64,000 nucleotides of DNA, from assembly GCF_907164915.1 (NCBI RefSeq), contig NC_061862.1, forward strand, positions 143,459,913 to 143,523,912, given 5' to 3'. The position numbers were made by a program, and so were the translations under genes. The notes below the pieces were generated by a model that saw only the letters and a program-made list of their open reading frames with translations, was not told where the DNA came from and ran no database searches. Numbering within the stretch: position 1 is the first letter of the stretch; each line of letters starts with the position of its first letter. This document shows positions 59,855-64,000 of this stretch, in pieces. This DNA is from Impatiens glandulifera. Taxonomy: Eukaryota > Streptophyta > Magnoliopsida > Ericales > Balsaminaceae.

Positions 59855-62800
59855 AGCATAGATGAATACGAACGTCATCAACTAGATGAGTTGTTGAAGC
59901 TTAACAAAGACGTCTTTGCATGGTCCTATAAAGACATGCCGGACATTGACCCCGAAATTGTCCAACACCGTATTCCATTGTACCCAGATGCCAAGCCTGT
60001 CAAGTAGAAACTCCGACGTATGAAACCCGACATGGTCGACAAGATTAAGGAAGAGGTGCAAAAACAATTGGAAGCCGGCTTCTAGATGTTGTTGAATATC
60101 TAGAATGGGTCGCCAATGTGGTCCCCGTGGCTAAGAAAGATGGAAAAGTCCGTGTGTGCGTGGACTACCGTGATCTCAACAAAGCTAGCCCCAAAGATAA
60201 TTTCTCACTCCCACACATTGACGTGTTGGTTGACCACGCGGCTGGTCATGAGCTCCTATCATTCATGGATGGTTTCTCAGGCTATAATCAAGTTTTGATG
60301 ACGCTTGAGGACAAAGAAAAGACTACTTTTATCACTGAAGTTGACACCTTCTACTACCGTGTAATGCCTTTCGGGCTGAAGAACGCTTGAGCCACATATT
60401 AGAGGGTGACCACCACTATTCTCCACGACATGATCCACAAGGAAGTCGAAGTCTACGTCGATGATATGACTGTCAAATCCAGGAATCGAGCGGGACACAT
60501 TGTAAACCTAGAGAAGTTCCTTCAGAGGATTCGGAAATACCAACTTCATTTAAATCCAAAGAAATGCACATTCGGTGTCACTGCCGGTAAGATGCTAGGA
60601 TTTCTAATTAATCAGAGAGGAATAGAAGTCGACCCTACCAAAATTGCAGCCATCACGGCCATGCCAGCGCCCCGGAATGAGCGAGAGGTTCGGGGATTTC
60701 TCGGGAAAATCCAGTACATTAGTCGCTTCATTAGTAAACTCACTTCCACTTGCGATCCTCTCTTCAAGCTTTTAAAGAAAGATCAAAAGTTTGTCTGGAG
60801 TGAGGCTTGTCAACATGCCTTTGATAAGGTGAAAGACTATCTGCAATCCCCTTTTATCCTCATGTCTCTAAGGCCAGGAGTTCCTTTGATTCTTTATCTC
60901 ACTGTCACCGAGTCATCCATGGGGAGCATGTTGGCCCAAGAGAACAAGAACAAAGAGGAAGTAGCCGTCTACCCTCAGCAAAAGGATGATCGGTTACGAC
61001 TTGAACTATTCTTCTGTGGAAAAAGTCTGTTGGGCACTAGCTTAGGTAGCGCAAAGGTTGCGCCACTACATGCAAGCCCACCCAATCAAGCTAGTGTCAA
61101 GACTCGAGCCCATTTGTTTCTTGTTTCAAAGAACTCTCCTTTTGCCGCGTCTTGCTAAATTGATGATGATGATTTCAGAATATGACATCACATATACCGT
61201 GCAAAAGTCAATCAAGGGGAGTATAGTGGCTGATTTCCTAGCTGATCAGTCAATCACCATTGATGACGATGATGAAGAGATGGTCTTCCCAGATGATGAG
61301 ATTATGAATGTTCAATCCGAAGCGTGAAAGTTGATGTTTGATGGCACGTCGGGCAAACAAGGTTACGACATTGGTATCATTTTGATCGATCTTGCTGGCA
61401 CGTATAATCCTACTTCTGTTAAGTTGAGTTATAGTGTCACCAACAACGAAGCTGAGTACGAAGCGTGCATTGCTGGGATCAAGTTAGCCAGCGAGAATAG
61501 GATTAGCAGATTGGAGGTTATTGGAGACTCGAATCTTGTAATCTCACAAGCCAACGGAGATTGGCAGGTCAAAGGCGGCAATCTTAAACCTTATCATTCT
61601 TTCCTTATGCGTTTAATCGCCAAATTCGAAAGTGTTGTTTTCATCCATTCTCCAAGGAGTCAGAATCGTTTCGTTGACGCCCTTGCAACTCTCGCGGTAA
61701 TGACTCAGATTCCCGAAGGAATCAAGATCAAGCCACTCAAAATCCAACAGAGGTGCAATCGCATCTATGAGAAACTAGTGGTTGCTAACACTAATATCTC
61801 AAGTAAACCTTGGTTCGATCCCATCCAATCATATATCGAAAGGGGGGAATATCCTGCCCACTTTCAGAAGAAAGAGCGTCGCGCTCTCCGTCAGTTTGCT
61901 ACTAGCTATGTGGTTGTGGTAGGATATCTCTATCGACGATCTTTTGATGGACAAAACATGCTTTGTGTAGATCAGGCGGAATCTACCACCATCATGGAAG
62001 AAGTGCATGCTGAGAATTGCGGTTCCCATATGAATGGCATGACTCTTGCTAAGAAAGTTCTTCGGCTAGGCTACTTTTGGAAGAACTTGGAATATGATTG
62101 CATTACGTTCGTCAAGAAGTGTCACTAGTGTTAAATTTATGCTAATCTAAAGTATACTCCCGCTTCTCTCTTACATAACATGACTTCTCCATGGCCATTT
62201 TCTACATGGGGAATTGATATCATTGGGAAAATTCACCCCCACGCGACCAATGGCCATGAATTCATATTGGTCGTTATCGACTATTTTACCAAGTGGGTTG
62301 AGGCTTCTTCATTCAAAATCCTCAAATCCTTCCACGTGGCAAAGTTCATTTGCAATAATATCATTAGTCGATACGGGGTTCCCCATTCGATGATTTCTGA
62401 TAATGGGCGACACTTTCAAGGTAACGTGCTCGAACTTTTAAGAGAAATCAAAATCGAGCATCATAAGTCTTCACCATATCGACCGCAAACCAACGGGGCA
62501 GTCGAGACTGCTAATAAGAACGTGATCTCAATCTTGAAGAAAACCACACAAACATATAGGGATTGGCATAAGAAGCTTCCCTACGCTCTGTGGGGTTACC
62601 GAACCACCGCTCGAACTTCTACAAGCGAAACTCCTTATTTGTTGGTATATGGCATGGAGGCAGTTCAACCCATTGAGTTGGAGTTGCCTACTCTCAGGGT
62701 TCTTTTGGAGAGCCACGTCATCGAGGAAGATTGATTGAAGTCCAGATAAGATCAACTATCACTCATGGAGCATCGGAGGCTAGATGCCATGTGCAAGACA

Positions 62801-63052
62801 CAAGCTTATCAACAACGCATGGCAAGGGCGTTCAACAAGAAGGTCAAGCCTATGAATCTTGTTGTAGGAGACCTTGTTCTTAGAAAGACCCGAGAGCTGC
62901 AGGATCCTAGAGGAAAATTCTAGCCGCCATGGGAGGGACCTTTCATCATCAAGCAAATCTTTTCAGGTGGAGCTGTTCGCCTCGCCACTCTCGATGGTGA
63001 TGAGTGTTCATCCCCCTTTAATCTTGACACGCTCAATAAATACTATGCTTGA
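59855..63052 (+). pseudogene. Gypsy pol: RT, two RNase H domains and integrase (broken)
   Basis: RT begins YERHQLDELLKLNKDVFAW, with VVPVAKKDGKVRVCVDYRDL (60118 on), FMDGFSGYNQ, YYRVMPFGLKNA and YVDD (about 60455). The first RNase H follows (ILYLTVTESSMGSMLAQEN). A second RNase H starts near 61334 (MFDGTSGKQG, NNEAEYEACIAG, VIGDSNLVI). Integrase: WGIDIIGK (62208), SDNGRHFQG (62397), PYRPQTNGAVETANK (62476), then a GPF-type C terminus ending at TGA 63050. Breaks: frameshift near 60085, stops near 60006, 60388 and 60402, +1 shift near 60972, TGA at 61325, TAG at 62126, TGA at 62732 and further stops near 62750 and 62920. Catalytic residues mostly remain, so decay is moderate. Confidence 0.92.
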
Positions 63053-63833
63053 GATAAAGAAATCAACGACATGGGTTTGATTTGTTTCAAAAAAAATATC
63101 AAGGGGGTTTTCTCATTTCACGTGTTCCATGATTGTCAAAGATGTTCCAAATGAGGTGAATACCTAAGCCCATTTGCTTTCTACAAAGGGAATTTTCGGA
63201 AAATACATATCATGAGTTCAACATCTTTTTCTGCATTTGCATGCAAGCATGCATTTCATGACATTGTCTTTGAACCCCTAGTTTCTATACTAGGGGAATT
63301 TTTGTAAATGCATTTAAAAAAAAACTTTCAACGTGATTGTTAAGGTCAAGTTTCTAAAAAAACATTTGAGGACCTGTTAGCAAGCACGCTAAGAGAATTT
63401 CTTTCATTTTCCTTTCAATCCATTGCACTCAGCATTGAAGGAAGAACCGTTGAACTACCTTTGGATCTGATTCCCCATCCTTAGGGGATAGGTAGGCAAC
63501 CTATCAAATAGGTTCGGTCAAACAATCATTCAAAACATTTTTATCCTTAGTGTGAAGAAGACAGCGATCTCTGTTGTCATGAACCAACAAGGACATTATG
63601 AAATGAGTAAGTGTTAAGACCAATTCTTAACCGATGACTGTTTCCAAAAGCGATTTCGAAGTCTTTCTAAAAGACTCACGTAGGGAAGTCTTGTCTGTCA
63701 ACTGCCTTCAAAGATACCTTGCGATTGTTGAATAATCTTTGTTTTCAAACCCTTGGAACCCTAACCTAACCTGAAAGCTGAGTGGATTAGGAGAATTGTC
63801 TGGCTTCGCAAAAAGAGACATGCTCAAAAGAAA
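63053..63833 (+). other. Gypsy post-pol untranslated region
   Basis: Between pol and the unseen 3' LTR. Contains CTAGTTTCTATACTAGG (a small hairpin, 63278-63294). No coding sequence supported. Confidence 0.5.
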
Positions 63834-64000
63834 GAAATCAAGGAACAAAGTATTCATCAAAAGGTCGAGACCTTGAAATCATCGCTGAGCGATCTTGCTA
63901 GGCGTATTGATTCAGTCAGATATACCGATGATGCTAAAAAAAATCAATGAGCAAAGTATTCATCAGAAGGTTGAGACTTTGAAATCATCGTTGGGCAACC
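63834..64000 (+). repeat. ~110-bp tandem repeat at window end, partly open
   Basis: GTATTCATCA(A/G)AAGGT and GAGAC(C/T)TTGAAATCATCG occur at about 63850 and 63957. The first unit reads in one frame as QSIHQKVETLKSSLSDLARR, then IDSVRYTDD, a heptad-like helix, and breaks before the second copy. The array may continue outside the window. Confidence 0.7.

Larger units (their letters stand above)
50827..64000 (+). mobile_element. Tat/Ogre-type Ty3/gypsy retrotransposon (3' end beyond window)
   Basis: The very long 5' LTR (50827-55737) is followed by a primer-binding site and, from 59855, a gypsy pol in the order RT, RNase H, additional RNase H, integrase. The extra RNase H, giant LTR and TGGCGACTCTGCTGGGGA-type primer site are marks of the Tat/Ogre lineage. 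It is inserted into the copia remnant. Later hits are a LINE in the LTR (53160-54126) and a solo-LTR-like block (56638-58510). Most of gag and ORF1 is unrecognisable or deleted. The 3' LTR is not reached. Confidence 0.88.

Overview
This is nuclear DNA from a flowering plant, almost certainly a eudicot. The evidence is spliced genes with GT-AG introns, plant-specific gene families (an E-type PPR protein, a CID-type PABP-interacting RRM protein, a Ca2+-binding EEP phosphatase), very AT-rich spacers with long (TA)n runs, and a dense set of plant transposons. The species cannot be named from the sequence. Four genes look intact: the CID/RRM protein (2915-4561, minus, nine coding exons, 338 aa), a Ca2+-binding endonuclease/exonuclease/phosphatase protein (20691-23759, minus, ten exons, 454 aa), an intronless PPR protein (37802-39490, minus, 562 aa) and ribosomal protein L9/uL6 (45733-46683, plus, three exons, 193 aa).

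Most of the rest is nested mobile DNA. At 7.0-18.9 kb an array of ~320-bp tandem units was hit twice. One hit is an old minus-strand Ty1/copia element (7334-17030, TSD ACATA), itself split by a young plus-strand copia element (9017-14164, TSD AGTAA). The other is a solo LTR (17313-18642, TSD TATAA). At 30.3-34.5 kb a mariner-like element carries a LINE with an 11-bp TSD. From 48.4 kb to the window end, a decayed copia remnant is cut by a Tat/Ogre-type Ty3/gypsy element with a ~4.9-kb LTR. That LTR holds a second LINE of the same family, and the gypsy internal region holds a solo-LTR-like block rich in palindromic repeats. The gypsy pol (protease-RT spacer, RT, RNase H, a second RNase H, integrase) is broken by frameshifts and stops.

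The most interesting object is 39544-42471. It is a composite element with long (~0.65-0.77 kb) terminal inverted repeats and a near-perfect 9-bp target duplication, as in Mutator-like Pack-MULEs. Between its arms it carries the last two exons of a pectinesterase gene, an antisense exon resembling SEC16, and a tRNA-Phe(GAA) gene. The inner edge of both arms ends in the 5' half of a tRNA-like sequence. It sits about 50 bp upstream of the PPR start codon, separating that gene from its original upstream sequence. A 277-bp miniature element at 19615-19891 has the same terminal sequence. Other small items are a probable mitochondrial trnI(CAU) fragment, tRNA-derived SINE copies, and diverged repeats on both sides of the CID gene. 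The long AT-rich spacers contain no gene I can support.
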